From positions 1-60,303 of the forward strand of contig JABAAB010000085.1 in assembly GCA_014238945.1 (NCBI GenBank): a DNA stretch of 60,303 bases. The letters run 5' to 3'. Source of the stretch: Lysobacterales bacterium. Lineage in GTDB: Bacteria > Pseudomonadota > Gammaproteobacteria > Xanthomonadales > SZUA-36. Positions 45,348 through 54,772 of the stretch are shown in pieces. Under the pieces are notes generated by a model. The model was not told where the DNA came from, did not search any database, and was given only the letters and a program-made list of their open reading frames with translations. Each line of letters starts with the position of its first letter. Within the stretch, counting starts at the first letter, position 1. The position numbers were made by a program, and so were the translations under genes.

Positions 45348-46175
45348 TCAGCGTGACTGCAGGAAAAAATGCAGCGACTCAACTTCTGTTTCTGTCATCA
45401 CACTGAACCTTCTTTGCGCCACTTCGTTCATCAACCCGAGGTCACGGCCATCCAGACCTGCACCCGTCATCATCAGCTTGTTGAAGTCGTCCTTGGAATA
45501 GGCCTTGGCAATCTGCAAAGGTGGTGTAAAACCCTCGATGCCTTCATGGTCCGCACCGTGGCACTCTGCACATACATTCATGGCAAGGTACTCACCGTAC
45601 CTGAGTTGATTATCCTTGAAGCCGCTGGCCCAGGGTGTTTTCCGTGGTTTCGCCGCTTCTGGATTGAATTCGCCCGTCACCAACATAAAACGGGGAAAGA
45701 TACCGTAGCGGGAACGCCCCAGGTCCTGATCCTGTTCCGGGTACTGGTTTATAAAACTGAGGACGGCGGAAAGATCATGATCGGTCATCGTTGAAAAGTC
45801 CGCAGAGGGCATGGCTATGATACTGCTCCCATCCGGTCGCACACCCTGGCGGATGATGGCCTCGAGTTCGCTCCTGGAATACACATCCATGGCCCGGGTC
45901 AGGTTGGGTGCAATGATTTTTCCAATCGCCCAGCCTTCGAAAAAAACGGCCCCTTCCATGTCATCGCCATGGCACCCACGAAAACATCCATATAATTGGG
46001 CAAGCCGTTCACCACGGGTGATGACGTCCGGTCTTGAGGAAAGTAATACCTTGCGTGGCTCCACGCTGTAAATCTGGCCAATTATTACACCGCCCCACGC
46101 ATAAAAAATCGTGAAAAGCAGCAACACCACCGCCACCAGGCTGAGTAAACATCTGTTGATCCATTTGAGCAACAT
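45348..46175 (-). CDS. membrane-anchored di-haem cytochrome c
   Basis: 275 residues follow the ATG at 46175 (GGGGAG just upstream, at short spacing; a TTG 21 bases earlier is possible). One anchor helix (LSLVAVVLLLFTIFYAWGGV) is followed by two haem sites. The first is GCFRGCHGD, which is C-x-x-x-C-H rather than the usual C-x-x-C-H; the second is the ordinary CAECHG. Distal ligand candidates are Met residues in IAMPS and MMTG. It heads the operon with the YkvI-like transporter and sugar dehydrogenase and should take electrons from the dehydrogenase. The direction to a terminal oxidase is inference. Confidence 0.88.
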   Translation of the reverse strand: MLLKWINRCLLSLVAVVLLLFTIFYAWGGVIIGQIYSVEPRKVLLSSRPDVITRGERLAQLYGCFRGCHGDDMEGAVFFEGWAIGKIIAPNLTRAMDVYSRSELEAIIRQGVRPDGSSIIAMPSADFSTMTDHDLSAVLSFINQYPEQDQDLGRSRYGIFPRFMLVTGEFNPEAAKPRKTPWASGFKDNQLRYGEYLAMNVCAECHGADHEGIEGFTPPLQIAKAYSKDDFNKLMMTGAGLDGRDLGLMNEVAQRRFSVMTETEVESLHFFLQSR

Positions 46176-46290
46176 GAACTCCCCATGTTTATTCAAACAT
46201 CATAACAAACGGAATAACAAACGGAGCAATGATCTTAGTTCATAAGTGTGATTTTTAAGTGCATCAAGCCAATTTTCTCAGATGCGTGAA

Positions 46291-48351
46291 TCAGGCCAGT
46301 ACAGACTTATGTTGCTTGTCGGGTAACGATATCCAGCGGCCAATCTTGGTGAGCAGTGTATCCTTGATCAACGGTTTTCCGATATAGTCATTCATGCCGG
46401 CGTTTTTGCACCTGGTCCTGATGCCTTCAAAGGTATTGGCCGAAAACGCGATAATCGGTAAATTGCCTTTTCTGCCGGGCAAGGATCTGATCACGCTGGT
46501 GGTTTCAAAACCATCCATCCCTGGCATTTGCAGATCCATCAGCACCAAATCATAGTGTTTGTATCCAAATTTCTGCAGTGCTTCAAACCCGCAACTGGCA
46601 ACATCGACCTTGTATCCTGCTGTGCTTAGCATTGCATGTGCAACCAACTGGTTGGATTCACTGTCCTCGACAATCAAAACCCGGTTGCCGATTGTTGGCG
46701 GGTTTGCGGGAATCGATTGTCCCCCAGCAGTGACATGCAGTGGGTTCTCGCCGGTTGGCAGGTCAATTATGAACCAGAAGTTACTGCCAGCACCCAGCTT
46801 GCTATTAACGCCACAACGACCACCCATCACCTCGGCCAGTTTGTTACATACGGACAACCCCAGGCCCACACCAGGGTGTCGCCGGGTCAAAGAGCTGTCT
46901 ACCTGTGTGAACGCTTCAAATATTCTACTCTGGTCCGCCTGGGCTATACCGATCCCAGTATCCGTTACGCTGAAACACAGCACATGATTTCCATTGTCGA
47001 TGGCTTCGGCAGAAACCTGTATTTCAACAAATCCTCTGTCTGTGAATTTGATCGCGTTTCCGATCAGGTTGGTCAGGATCTGGCGCACCCGACTTGAGTC
47101 ACCGATGACAAAATGTGGGACTTCGGGATCAATTGCTGCCGAGATTCTCAGACCTTTTTCCTGGCCTTGGGACTGCAGCATTTCAGTACAGGTATTGACC
47201 AGTTCGACTATATTGAAATCTTCATTCTTGAGCTCTATCACTTCCGATCCAATCCTTGAGATATCCAGAATTTCCCCCAGCAAGTCAATCAGTTCATTGC
47301 CGGACTTGTCCGCAATATCTATGTAAGTTTCCTGTTGAGCATTGATTCCACCTTCACGGATCAGGCTTAATGCACCCAATATTGAGTTCATCGGAGTCCG
47401 AAGTTCATGACTCATCACGGACAGAAACTCGGATTTTACCTTGTTCGACTTCTCTGCAATTTCCTTCGCATGCACCAGTTCAGTCTTTGCTGCCTTTCGG
47501 TCCGAAATTTCCTGTTCCAGGGTTTCGGCCTTCTCAAGCAACGCCTGGGTTCTCTCAGCGACCTTTTTTTCGAGTTGCGATACCAGCAGGAAGAAATTTT
47601 CTGCCAGCCTGGAGATTTCCAATGGACCCTTCAGTGAAGGCAAGAGCCCCTTGCCGTGACTCATGACACGGTTAACTCTTTGGGTCACGACTTCCAGAGG
47701 CTTGGCAATTCTTCGAAATGACCAGTCCACAATGATCGCATTGGCAAGGAAATAAATTAACAATACCATCGCATAGGTGCCAAATGAGTTGTTTCGCCGT
47801 GCTACCAGTGCACTACTCATTTGTTCCGAATGCTTTTTGGTAGCCTCAAAAATTTGCTCGAAAAGCAACACGATCTCGGCAGAAACGGCATCAAACTGCT
47901 CAAGCAAGCCAGTACGGTCTTCATCGTGCGTAACGGTGGTAAATTCCACCTGGGCTTGAATCTGCTGCTCCAGTTTCGATAGCAATTCGATGATACGCAG
48001 ACGTCTGAATTGCCTCGCCTCGTAAGCAAACATGTTATCAAATTCCATATTTTTCAGATATTTGCGTAGTTCTCGGCTCAGGTTTATCGCTATCTGCGCG
48101 CTGTACGTTTCTCCCGCGCCTATGGACAGGTCGGCCGAGACCAGCAAGAGATCGAGTTTTCCCCCGAGGTCCTGAAGCTCTCGAAGTGTCAGTGACTGGC
48201 TGCTCACCTCGTATTGCATTCGTTCCAGCATGGTGAAGTTCCAGCTGAAAAACCCACTGATACTCAATCCGCATACCAGTGTTCCCAACAGTACAAAACT
48301 GAGATAACGTCGTATGGACTTGTTCGGTTTCAACTCTTCTTTCTTTTTCAT
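46291..48351 (-). CDS. hybrid sensor kinase with periplasmic four-helix-type sensor
   Basis: The 686-residue kinase has helix 1 at about 18-38 and helix 2 at about 190-210. Between them is a helical periplasmic domain of about 150 residues without aromatic motifs. A HAMP-like stretch and coiled coil (to about 305) lead to HisKA with His315 ([12 protein letters not shown]). HATPase ([27 protein letters not shown]) and a receiver ([18 protein letters not shown]) follow. There is no HPt or adjacent regulator. Its ATG overlaps the previous gene stop by four bases, so it is translated with the periplasmic protein upstream. Confidence 0.92.
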   Translation of the reverse strand: MKKKEELKPNKSIRRYLSFVLLGTLVCGLSISGFFSWNFTMLERMQYEVSSQSLTLRELQDLGGKLDLLLVSADLSIGAGETYSAQIAINLSRELRKYLKNMEFDNMFAYEARQFRRLRIIELLSKLEQQIQAQVEFTTVTHDEDRTGLLEQFDAVSAEIVLLFEQIFEATKKHSEQMSSALVARRNNSFGTYAMVLLIYFLANAIIVDWSFRRIAKPLEVVTQRVNRVMSHGKGLLPSLKGPLEISRLAENFFLLVSQLEKKVAERTQALLEKAETLEQEISDRKAAKTELVHAKEIAEKSNKVKSEFLSVMSHELRTPMNSILGALSLIREGGINAQQETYIDIADKSGNELIDLLGEILDISRIGSEVIELKNEDFNIVELVNTCTEMLQSQGQEKGLRISAAIDPEVPHFVIGDSSRVRQILTNLIGNAIKFTDRGFVEIQVSAEAIDNGNHVLCFSVTDTGIGIAQADQSRIFEAFTQVDSSLTRRHPGVGLGLSVCNKLAEVMGGRCGVNSKLGAGSNFWFIIDLPTGENPLHVTAGGQSIPANPPTIGNRVLIVEDSESNQLVAHAMLSTAGYKVDVASCGFEALQKFGYKHYDLVLMDLQMPGMDGFETTSVIRSLPGRKGNLPIIAFSANTFEGIRTRCKNAGMNDYIGKPLIKDTLLTKIGRWISLPDKQHKSVLA

Positions 48352-48968
48352 TCCCGACCCACCTGCAGACGGTCACCCCAAACATACTCGGTTACCACAA
48401 TCGTGTTTAATGCTGAACGAACCACTGTAGCGGCCAGTTTTTCGGCTTCTGGCGGAAGACCGGAAATCTGCTTGCTAAATTTTGATCCGTCTGCGTCGAG
48501 AAACTGCAGTAATCCTTCAATGCCCTTGCCACGAAGAGCTTGCTTGAATACTTCGTCCTGCAAGTTATCTTTCCAGCGACTTCGACTGCGTTGAAATCGG
48601 AAATCCCGCACGGTCAAATCCATATTGAAGGACCAGACAATCTCGTCCAGGCCCCAGTCACCCTTTTCGGAGCGTGCGTGTACCAGGCCAATGGCCTTTT
48701 CTCCTGCATACGCCACATAGAGTGTGTGCTTGCCAAACTCGTTAAAGTGCAATTGATAGGGTAATGTTTCATCCAGAACGCGACGCAGATCAGGCCCCAC
48801 GACACCCAGGTATGAGCGATAACTTGTAAATCCCGGATAGAAAGTCTGAATGGCCAGCATGGGGTCGCGAAGTGCGCAATAGGCGACGGCATGAAGCTTG
48901 AACGGTAAACCAATCAACACGGCAAGCATGCCCAGATGTATAAGATGCGAAAGTCTCTTCGAGAACAT
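48348..48968 (-). CDS. unidentified periplasmic protein upstream of a sensor kinase
   Basis: The 206-residue product has a signal peptide (LGMLAVLIGLPFKLHAVA) and GGAG eight bases before the ATG. The mature chain contains FGKHTLYVAYAGEKAIGLVHA and LDEIVWSFNMDLTVRDFRFQ, a compact alpha/beta pattern that could bind a small molecule, but no family is recognised. It is translationally coupled to the hybrid kinase. A role as a signal-binding partner of the sensor is an inference from position. Confidence 0.6.
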   Translation of the reverse strand: MFSKRLSHLIHLGMLAVLIGLPFKLHAVAYCALRDPMLAIQTFYPGFTSYRSYLGVVGPDLRRVLDETLPYQLHFNEFGKHTLYVAYAGEKAIGLVHARSEKGDWGLDEIVWSFNMDLTVRDFRFQRSRSRWKDNLQDEVFKQALRGKGIEGLLQFLDADGSKFSKQISGLPPEAEKLAATVVRSALNTIVVTEYVWGDRLQVGRE

Positions 48969-48983
48969 GGATGATCTCCTGTT

Positions 48984-50099
48984 TTATTTGCGATACCGGA
49001 GTTGCAGATCGATGATTGTCTGCTCAGTACGGGCCCCGAATACGCTCAACTCATGCTCAAGCTGAAAACTGAGGGCCCAGTGTGTGTCCGGTGTAAAACG
49101 CATACCAGCCACCGCTGACCAGGCATCCTGCCAGCCAGTTGAAAAATCCTGATTGAAAGATCGAAGTTGAAAATAGCCAACGCTGTTTGCACTGCGGGTG
49201 ACAGCATTGACCTCCGCCAAACCGTTGATTGTGTCCATGGAGTCCGTTTTACCAACCGACAATTGCCCCATAAAACCAAAGCCACCACGGTAAAATATGC
49301 CATCAAGACCCAGACGCCAACGGTTTGAGATGCTACCCACTCGGGTCAGCACATCGCCGTAAAAACCACTGACTCCGAACCCGGGTGCACCCAGGTATGA
49401 CTGGGTATCCGTTGCCTTACCAATTCTTGCCGTTATCGAATAGGGGTTGTTGCTGTCTTTGTACTTTACGCCTGACCCGCGACCCACCGTTGTTGCATAG
49501 TGGTACCCACCGATGGTTCCATTCGCCCCAACGCCCCAATCAAGTTTTAAACCCAGATCTCGCGGATTTGTCAACTGACGCAATGTCTGGTTGGTGCTGA
49601 CCGGTACTTCAAGTCCAAATGGTAATTCGGGGTGTCCCACCAGCAGGTTGAATTTCCCATCACCCCTGATTGCAAAGTTCACGAATGATGCCTTGGTCAC
49701 CAGCTGGCAGTCGTCTGGCCCATCAAAAAAGCCCGGTCGGCGTTCCAGGTTGTTGATGCACCACAGGTTGATCTGCAGATTTACCGTTGCAACATCACGG
49801 TAGCGACTTGAAAATACCCTGAATGCGTCCACACCCACAGAATTGAACTGACCGGGATTGCTGCCTGAGGTGTTGGTCAAATACTGAAGGCGGCTGCTGA
49901 AATCAATGGTCCAGCGCAGCTTGTCATCCCAGGATTGGGCCCGGGAGACGGGAGCAAATAGCAACCATGCGAGAACGGTCACAGATACACATAAAGCCTT
50001 GCAATTGACCCGGTTTTTTTTAGCCGGTTGAAGACAATTGTTGGCATTCGCAATGCCAGTGAATGCGCGTTCTGAATGTACACTATCTCTTAATTGCAC
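48984..50099 (-). CDS. outer-membrane barrel protein of the sensor operon
   Basis: The GTG start at 50099 gives 371 residues. A hydrophobic export segment (ALCVSVTVLAWLLFAPVSRAQ) starts near residue 35, so a shorter start may exist, but no other start codon is visible between. The mature part is rich in alternating strand residues (LGLDGIFYRGGFGFMGQLSV; HWALSFQLEHELSVFG), and the chain ends LQLRYRK. Such barrels may be porins or sensors. It lies 15 bases before the periplasmic gene and in the same operon. The substrate is unknown. Confidence 0.65.
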   Translation of the reverse strand: MQLRDSVHSERAFTGIANANNCLQPAKKNRVNCKALCVSVTVLAWLLFAPVSRAQSWDDKLRWTIDFSSRLQYLTNTSGSNPGQFNSVGVDAFRVFSSRYRDVATVNLQINLWCINNLERRPGFFDGPDDCQLVTKASFVNFAIRGDGKFNLLVGHPELPFGLEVPVSTNQTLRQLTNPRDLGLKLDWGVGANGTIGGYHYATTVGRGSGVKYKDSNNPYSITARIGKATDTQSYLGAPGFGVSGFYGDVLTRVGSISNRWRLGLDGIFYRGGFGFMGQLSVGKTDSMDTINGLAEVNAVTRSANSVGYFQLRSFNQDFSTGWQDAWSAVAGMRFTPDTHWALSFQLEHELSVFGARTEQTIIDLQLRYRK

Positions 50100-50376
50100 G
50101 GTGCTTGTTCTCTAGTGTGATCGCTTTTTCCTGCATCCTATTGGCCTTCTTCTCGTTTTCCATAAGGACTTTTGCCCATGGTTTCCTGGCCTTCATGGAA
50201 GTGAGTATGGGCAGCCAATCCGGGTTGTCGGGCAACCTTGCGGTATGGTCCTGGATCTGGGAGTCGTATCGCAGTGCCTGCATTGCTTGATGTGCGATGC
50301 AATATGCTTTGCGAATTGAGCAAAACTGCAGGATGAATTTGAGTTGGATGTCGATCGAGTTCAGTATGTTCACCAT
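50083..50376 (-). CDS. possible 97-residue small protein at operon head
   Basis: ATG at 50376 opens a 97-codon frame with natural composition (QAMQALRYDSQIQDHTARLP, then a Lys/Glu-rich end). It overlaps the barrel gene by 17 bases and is about 73 bases downstream of the expected start of the sigma-54 promoter at 50460. The ribosome-binding site is weak. No domain is recognised. A frame in another register also stays open here, so coding is uncertain. Confidence 0.4.
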   Translation of the reverse strand: MVNILNSIDIQLKFILQFCSIRKAYCIAHQAMQALRYDSQIQDHTARLPDNPDWLPILTSMKARKPWAKVLMENEKKANRMQEKAITLENKHRAIKR

Positions 50377-50459
50377 GACTTTTAAGCATTTCAGGGAAGT
50401 TAGTCATCTGTCGGTTCCGGTAGTTTGTAGGGTTCTGTGTGTGTTTAATGAATGTAAGA

Positions 50460-50476
50460 TGCAAACTATGTGCCAG
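50460..50476 (-). promoter_or_regulatory. sigma-54 promoter of the sensor operon
   Basis: On the minus strand CTGGCACATAGTTTGCA matches the -24/-12 consensus (TGGCAC, TTGCA, GG-N10-GC). It precedes the 97-residue frame, the barrel, the periplasmic protein and the hybrid kinase. No LuxO-type dyad is visible upstream, so a different activator may be used. Confidence 0.75.
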
Positions 50477-50598
50477 CACAATAAAATTGACGGAAACTGG
50501 GTTATTTCCAGGCATATCCGGAGTGGGATGCTGGACATCCTGTCGCTCAAAAGCGATGCTGAATACTGGATGGCAACACGAGGGGGAAGCAGCAGACA

Positions 50599-51240
50599 AT
50601 GGAGCAGGATGGTTCGGTGTCATCAGCTAACAGGGAAATTCTCATTCTGTTCGCGCACCCATCTCAGGGTCGATCGGAGGTCAATGTGCCCCTGGCGAGC
50701 GCCTCGCAGGGAATCGAGCATGTGACCATGGTCGATCTGTACCGTGAGTATCCGACCTTGCGCATCAATATCGACACGGAACAGCAGCGCCTACGGGACC
50801 ATGACGTGATCATATTCATGTTCCCGCTTTACTGGTACTCGACCCCTTCCATTTTGAAGGAATGGCGGGATCCGGTGCTTGAATACGGATTTGCCTTTGG
50901 CAAAGGGGGAACCGAACTGCATGGCAAGACATTTTTTTGCGCGATTACCGCCGGTGGGCCCCAAAAGGCCTACAGGGCCGAAGGCTACAATCACTATACG
51001 ATCTTCCAGTTGCTGCATCCGATTGAGCAGACCGCCTCACTGACCGGAATGACTTACCTGCCCCCTTTTGCGTTGTACGGATCGCGTACCGCTGTAGAGG
51101 ATAACCGGGTACAGGCACACACCAGCGCTTGGCAGCGGTTGTTGAATGCCCTGATCGAAAACAGGGTGGACACCGGCAAGGCAAAAAGTATGGACAGGCT
51201 CAACGATGATCTGAATCTCATCATCAAGGATCGGACATGA
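50599..51240 (+). CDS. Kef-type antiporter ancillary flavoprotein (KefF/KefG-like)
   Basis: The 213-residue NAD(P)H-dependent oxidoreductase has a flavodoxin-like fold: ILILFAHPSQGRSEVN, FMFPLYWYSTPSILKEWRD, GGTELHGKTFFCAITAGGP and MTYLPPFALYG. It should bind FMN and support the adjacent antiporter, as KefF/KefG do. Its stop overlaps the antiporter start as ATGA. Both are read rightward, and the start has a Gly-rich leader upstream. Which of KefF or KefG it matches better cannot be told from sequence by eye. Confidence 0.88.
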   Translation: MEQDGSVSSANREILILFAHPSQGRSEVNVPLASASQGIEHVTMVDLYREYPTLRINIDTEQQRLRDHDVIIFMFPLYWYSTPSILKEWRDPVLEYGFAFGKGGTELHGKTFFCAITAGGPQKAYRAEGYNHYTIFQLLHPIEQTASLTGMTYLPPFALYGSRTAVEDNRVQAHTSAWQRLLNALIENRVDTGKAKSMDRLNDDLNLIIKDRT

Positions 51241-53153
51241 CACCCTATTTCATTCAGGCATTCATCTATCTTTGCGCAGCCGTGATCGCCGTACCCATTG
51301 CCAAGCGTCTTGGTCTCGGTTCGGTACTTGGATACCTGATCGCCGGTGTCGTTATCGGTCCGGTCACCGGTCTGGTGGGTCAGGAAACGGTCACCATCCA
51401 ACACTTCGCCGAGTTTGGCGTGGTGATGATGTTGTTCCTGGTGGGGCTTGAACTTGAACCCAAATCCCTGTGGGCGATGCGCCATCGCCTGATCGGTCTC
51501 GGTGGGCTACAGGTGGTTCTGACCACCCTGGTCGTCATGTGCATTGGACTGCTGCTGGATCTACGCTTGAGCATTGCACTGACCATAGGCCTGGTATTTT
51601 CCCTGTCGTCGACCGCAATTGTACTGCAGACTTTTAATGAGAAAGGCCTGGCCCGGACGGAAGGCGGGAAAAACGCATTTTCCGTATTATTGTTTCAGGA
51701 CATCGCGGTGATACCCATGCTGGCACTGATCCCGTTGCTGGCCATACCCGAACTGGTCGAGCAGGCCAGACAGCTAACTGCCGTGGCTGCCGAACACCAC
51801 GAAGAGATGAGCCTGGTGGCAGATCTCCCGGCCTGGGCCCACGCCCTGGTGGTGGTCGGCGCCGTGGTATCACTGGTGGTTGGGGGTTTCTACCTCAGCC
51901 GACCGCTGTTTCGCTACGTGGCCAATTCGGGATTGCGGGAGATTTTTACCACCACCGCACTGATGCTGGTGATCGGCATCGCCGCCTTGATGAGCCTGGT
52001 GGGTCTTTCACCCGCACTCGGGACTTTCCTCGCCGGTGTGGTACTGGCCAACAGTGAATTTCGCCACGAACTAGAAGCAGATATTGAACCCTTCAAGGGT
52101 CTGCTGCTGGGTCTGTTTTTCATTACCGTCGGCGCCGGCATTGATTTCCAGGTACTGTCGGACCAAACCCTGCTGATTCTGGGTATCACAACGGGGTTGA
52201 TACTGGTCAAGGCTGGGGTGTTGCTGGTGCTGACCTTTATTTTCAGGATTAAAGGCAGTAGCCGCTGGTTGTTGACTTTGAGCCTGGCCCAGGCGGGGGA
52301 ATTTGGTTTCGTGTTGCTGGCCTATACCAGCCAGAATTTTGTCCTGCCTTTGGAAATAACCCGTTTGCTGTCACTGGTGGTGGCCCTGTCGATGTTCCTG
52401 ACACCGGGACTGTTTATCGTTTTTGAAAAGCTCATCCTGCCGCGCTTCGAAGAAACGGAGAACGAACGTGAACCGGACAAAATTGATGACCGTGGCCAGG
52501 TAATTATTGCTGGCATCGGTCGCTTCGGTCAGATCGTTAACCGTTTTCTGGTAGCAAATGGAGTCAAAACCATCGTACTGGATCACCAGGCAGGTCAGAT
52601 CGAAATGATGCGTATGATCAACATCAAGAGCTACTTTGGTGATGCAGCACGTCCGGACCTGCTGCACACGGCGGGTATTGACGATGCCAGGCTGCTGGTC
52701 GTTGCCATCGATGACAAGCTGCGTTCATTGGAATTGGTAACCCATGTAAAAAAGCACCATCCACAGGTACAGGTCCTGGCCAGGGCATACGACCGCGGTC
52801 ACAACTATGAACTGCGTGACGCCGGTGCGGATTTCATCATTTCCGAAACCTATCACTCTGCCATGGAAATGGGTCGTGAGGCGCTGGAACGTACCGGTGT
52901 ACACCCGTATCGGGTCAATCAACTCAAGTCCTCCTTCGTCGAAACGGAGTCGGACCATGCAGAGGCCATGTTTTGCTCATGGAAAACGGAGGAGGAAAGC
53001 CGGGCCTTTACCACGCACTACCGCAACATGTTCATGAAACTTGAAGAGGTATTGGCCCAAACCATGAAAGAAGACCGCAGCGACCGGCATGCAAAGTCCG
53101 AACGTGGCTGGACGCCGCCACCAAAACACTACGCTGAGGACCTCGATCCTTGA
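51237..53153 (+). CDS. Kef-type K+/H+ antiporter with TrkA-N domain
   Basis: The 638-residue CPA2 antiporter has about 12 membrane helices in the first 400 residues (VGLELEPKSLWAMRHRLIGL; GTFLAGVVLANSEFRHELE; FFITVGAGIDF). A C-terminal KTN/TrkA-N Rossmann domain follows (GQVIIAGIGRFGQIVNRFLV, VLDHQAGQIEMMR, GDAARPDLLHTAGIDDARLL). In relatives it exports K+ during electrophile stress and is gated by glutathione; the nucleotide domain is intact. The flavoprotein in the same unit supports this call. The last ~30 residues are charged. Confidence 0.92.
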   Translation: MTPYFIQAFIYLCAAVIAVPIAKRLGLGSVLGYLIAGVVIGPVTGLVGQETVTIQHFAEFGVVMMLFLVGLELEPKSLWAMRHRLIGLGGLQVVLTTLVVMCIGLLLDLRLSIALTIGLVFSLSSTAIVLQTFNEKGLARTEGGKNAFSVLLFQDIAVIPMLALIPLLAIPELVEQARQLTAVAAEHHEEMSLVADLPAWAHALVVVGAVVSLVVGGFYLSRPLFRYVANSGLREIFTTTALMLVIGIAALMSLVGLSPALGTFLAGVVLANSEFRHELEADIEPFKGLLLGLFFITVGAGIDFQVLSDQTLLILGITTGLILVKAGVLLVLTFIFRIKGSSRWLLTLSLAQAGEFGFVLLAYTSQNFVLPLEITRLLSLVVALSMFLTPGLFIVFEKLILPRFEETENEREPDKIDDRGQVIIAGIGRFGQIVNRFLVANGVKTIVLDHQAGQIEMMRMINIKSYFGDAARPDLLHTAGIDDARLLVVAIDDKLRSLELVTHVKKHHPQVQVLARAYDRGHNYELRDAGADFIISETYHSAMEMGREALERTGVHPYRVNQLKSSFVETESDHAEAMFCSWKTEEESRAFTTHYRNMFMKLEEVLAQTMKEDRSDRHAKSERGWTPPPKHYAEDLDP

Positions 53154-53168
53154 CTGTCTCCGCGCTCA

Positions 53169-54548
53169 CTAAAGTGCTTCAGCCAATACCTCTATCAGCC
53201 CGGATACCAGTTGTTCGATGGCACGTTTTCTCCCCGAACTGAATCCCAGGCGAACAACCACCAGTTGCTGAGAAGGAACAATAACTACCCGCTGACCCTG
53301 GAAACCACTCATCGAATAGGCATCCGCAGGCAATGTGGGCCAGGTCCTTTGTAACCGTTTGTCCTCGGGGTCGGCATTCAACCAGAAATGTGCACCATAG
53401 TTATTTTTCGGATTGGTGGGTGTCGGTGTTGTGCTATACGCGATCCAGTGTTCCGGCAGCAGTTGTTCACCCCGCCAGCGACCATTTTGAAGACATAACT
53501 GGCCCAGCCTGGCCCAGTCACGTGCACTGGCGTACATATAAGACGAACCGATGAAGGTGCCGTTGTAATCGGTCTCCATCCGCGCGCTGGAAATGCCCAG
53601 TGGAGAAAACAAGCGTTGTTGGACAAAATCATAGGTATCCTGCAGTCCACCACCGACCGACCTTTTGATTATTCCTGCCAGGATGTTGCTGGTTCCTGAA
53701 GAGTAGTACCAGAGACTGTCTGGTTCTTGCGCAAGTGATTTTGCTGCTGCGAACCCCCCCGCATCCGCTTCTGCTGACAACATCCGCGTGACATCGCTGT
53801 ACATGCTGTACCTTTCTTCAAATTCCAGCCCGCTGCTCATCCGCAACAAGTGGTCAATGGTGATCCCGGCCCGTTGATCTCCCGCGTGCACGCGCCATTC
53901 GGGTACAGGGGCGGGCTGATGCAGGTCCAGGGCTTCGTCAGCCACCAGCAGACCAAGCAGTAAATTGGTAACACTCTTGGTCATGGACCAGCCGATCAGC
54001 GGAGTGGCCGTGTCGATACCTGGCGCATATTGTTCGGCTACCAACTCACCCTTGTGAATGACCACCACGGCCTTGGTGTTACGTGGAAACTGTGAATCTG
54101 GCTCTGCAAACGCCTGCCCGATCACTGTCTGCAGAGACTCATTTGAGGCAACTGATGCTGAACCCTCCGGCCAGGACAGTTCAGAATCTGGTTGCAGGGG
54201 CAGAGGCGTATCAAGTCGCTCAAGTAACTGCTGCCGGCCCGCTGGCAACAACGTACAACCCGTGCCATCGGAATATATCGCGCGTCGCTCAAGCAGGCCC
54301 CACATGCTTGCATCTACCAAACGGTTGGCTTCATCGATTTCAAAACGCGTGTTCTCCAACAGCCCAGACGCCGGGGCCAGGGCCTGATCGATGACCTGTT
54401 GACCGGACAAGCCGCTGAGAAAGTGGCCCGAGCAAATATTCTTTGCGGAAAACCCGCTACCTGCGCTCACAATGGGGGCAAAATAATAACCAGCCGACAA
54501 CAACGCCATGACCATAATGACTGCAAGAGTCAGGAACAACTTTTTCAT
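53169..54548 (-). CDS. serine hydrolase (beta-lactamase-like)
   Basis: The 459-residue protein has an N-terminal hydrophobic segment (LFLTLAVIMVMALLSAGYYF) that exports or anchors it. The catalytic Ser188-x-x-Lys191 (SMTK) is followed by YSSGTSNIL (Tyr of the second motif) and SGFQGQRVVIV near the third. The class C/penicillin-binding fold cannot be refined further. The ATG is supported by AGGA seven bases before it. It is convergent with the antiporter (15 bases between stops). Confidence 0.85.
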   Translation of the reverse strand: MKKLFLTLAVIMVMALLSAGYYFAPIVSAGSGFSAKNICSGHFLSGLSGQQVIDQALAPASGLLENTRFEIDEANRLVDASMWGLLERRAIYSDGTGCTLLPAGRQQLLERLDTPLPLQPDSELSWPEGSASVASNESLQTVIGQAFAEPDSQFPRNTKAVVVIHKGELVAEQYAPGIDTATPLIGWSMTKSVTNLLLGLLVADEALDLHQPAPVPEWRVHAGDQRAGITIDHLLRMSSGLEFEERYSMYSDVTRMLSAEADAGGFAAAKSLAQEPDSLWYYSSGTSNILAGIIKRSVGGGLQDTYDFVQQRLFSPLGISSARMETDYNGTFIGSSYMYASARDWARLGQLCLQNGRWRGEQLLPEHWIAYSTTPTPTNPKNNYGAHFWLNADPEDKRLQRTWPTLPADAYSMSGFQGQRVVIVPSQQLVVVRLGFSSGRKRAIEQLVSGLIEVLAEAL

Positions 54549-54772
54549 TCAATATCCTGTTTCATCCTCTTTACGCTGCGCGATAATATGACAATAGCCC
54601 CAGATTCACCATGCAAATCAGCCAAACAACAGTGATCCGCAGGCAGAATCATCGGCAAATGCGCTGTTTGTGCGTGCCCCGGCCCAAAAAACAGACCGAG
54701 CATGACTGATGACCGTGGACTTGTCCGTTGCCGGCTCTTATCCTTGCCGACTGACTTTTGTTTTGATGGACG

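Noticed and set aside
50297-50725. Rightward 142-codon frame over the sensor-operon promoter
   Set aside because: No ribosome-binding site or motif, and it overlaps the antiporter partner and the sigma-54 site.
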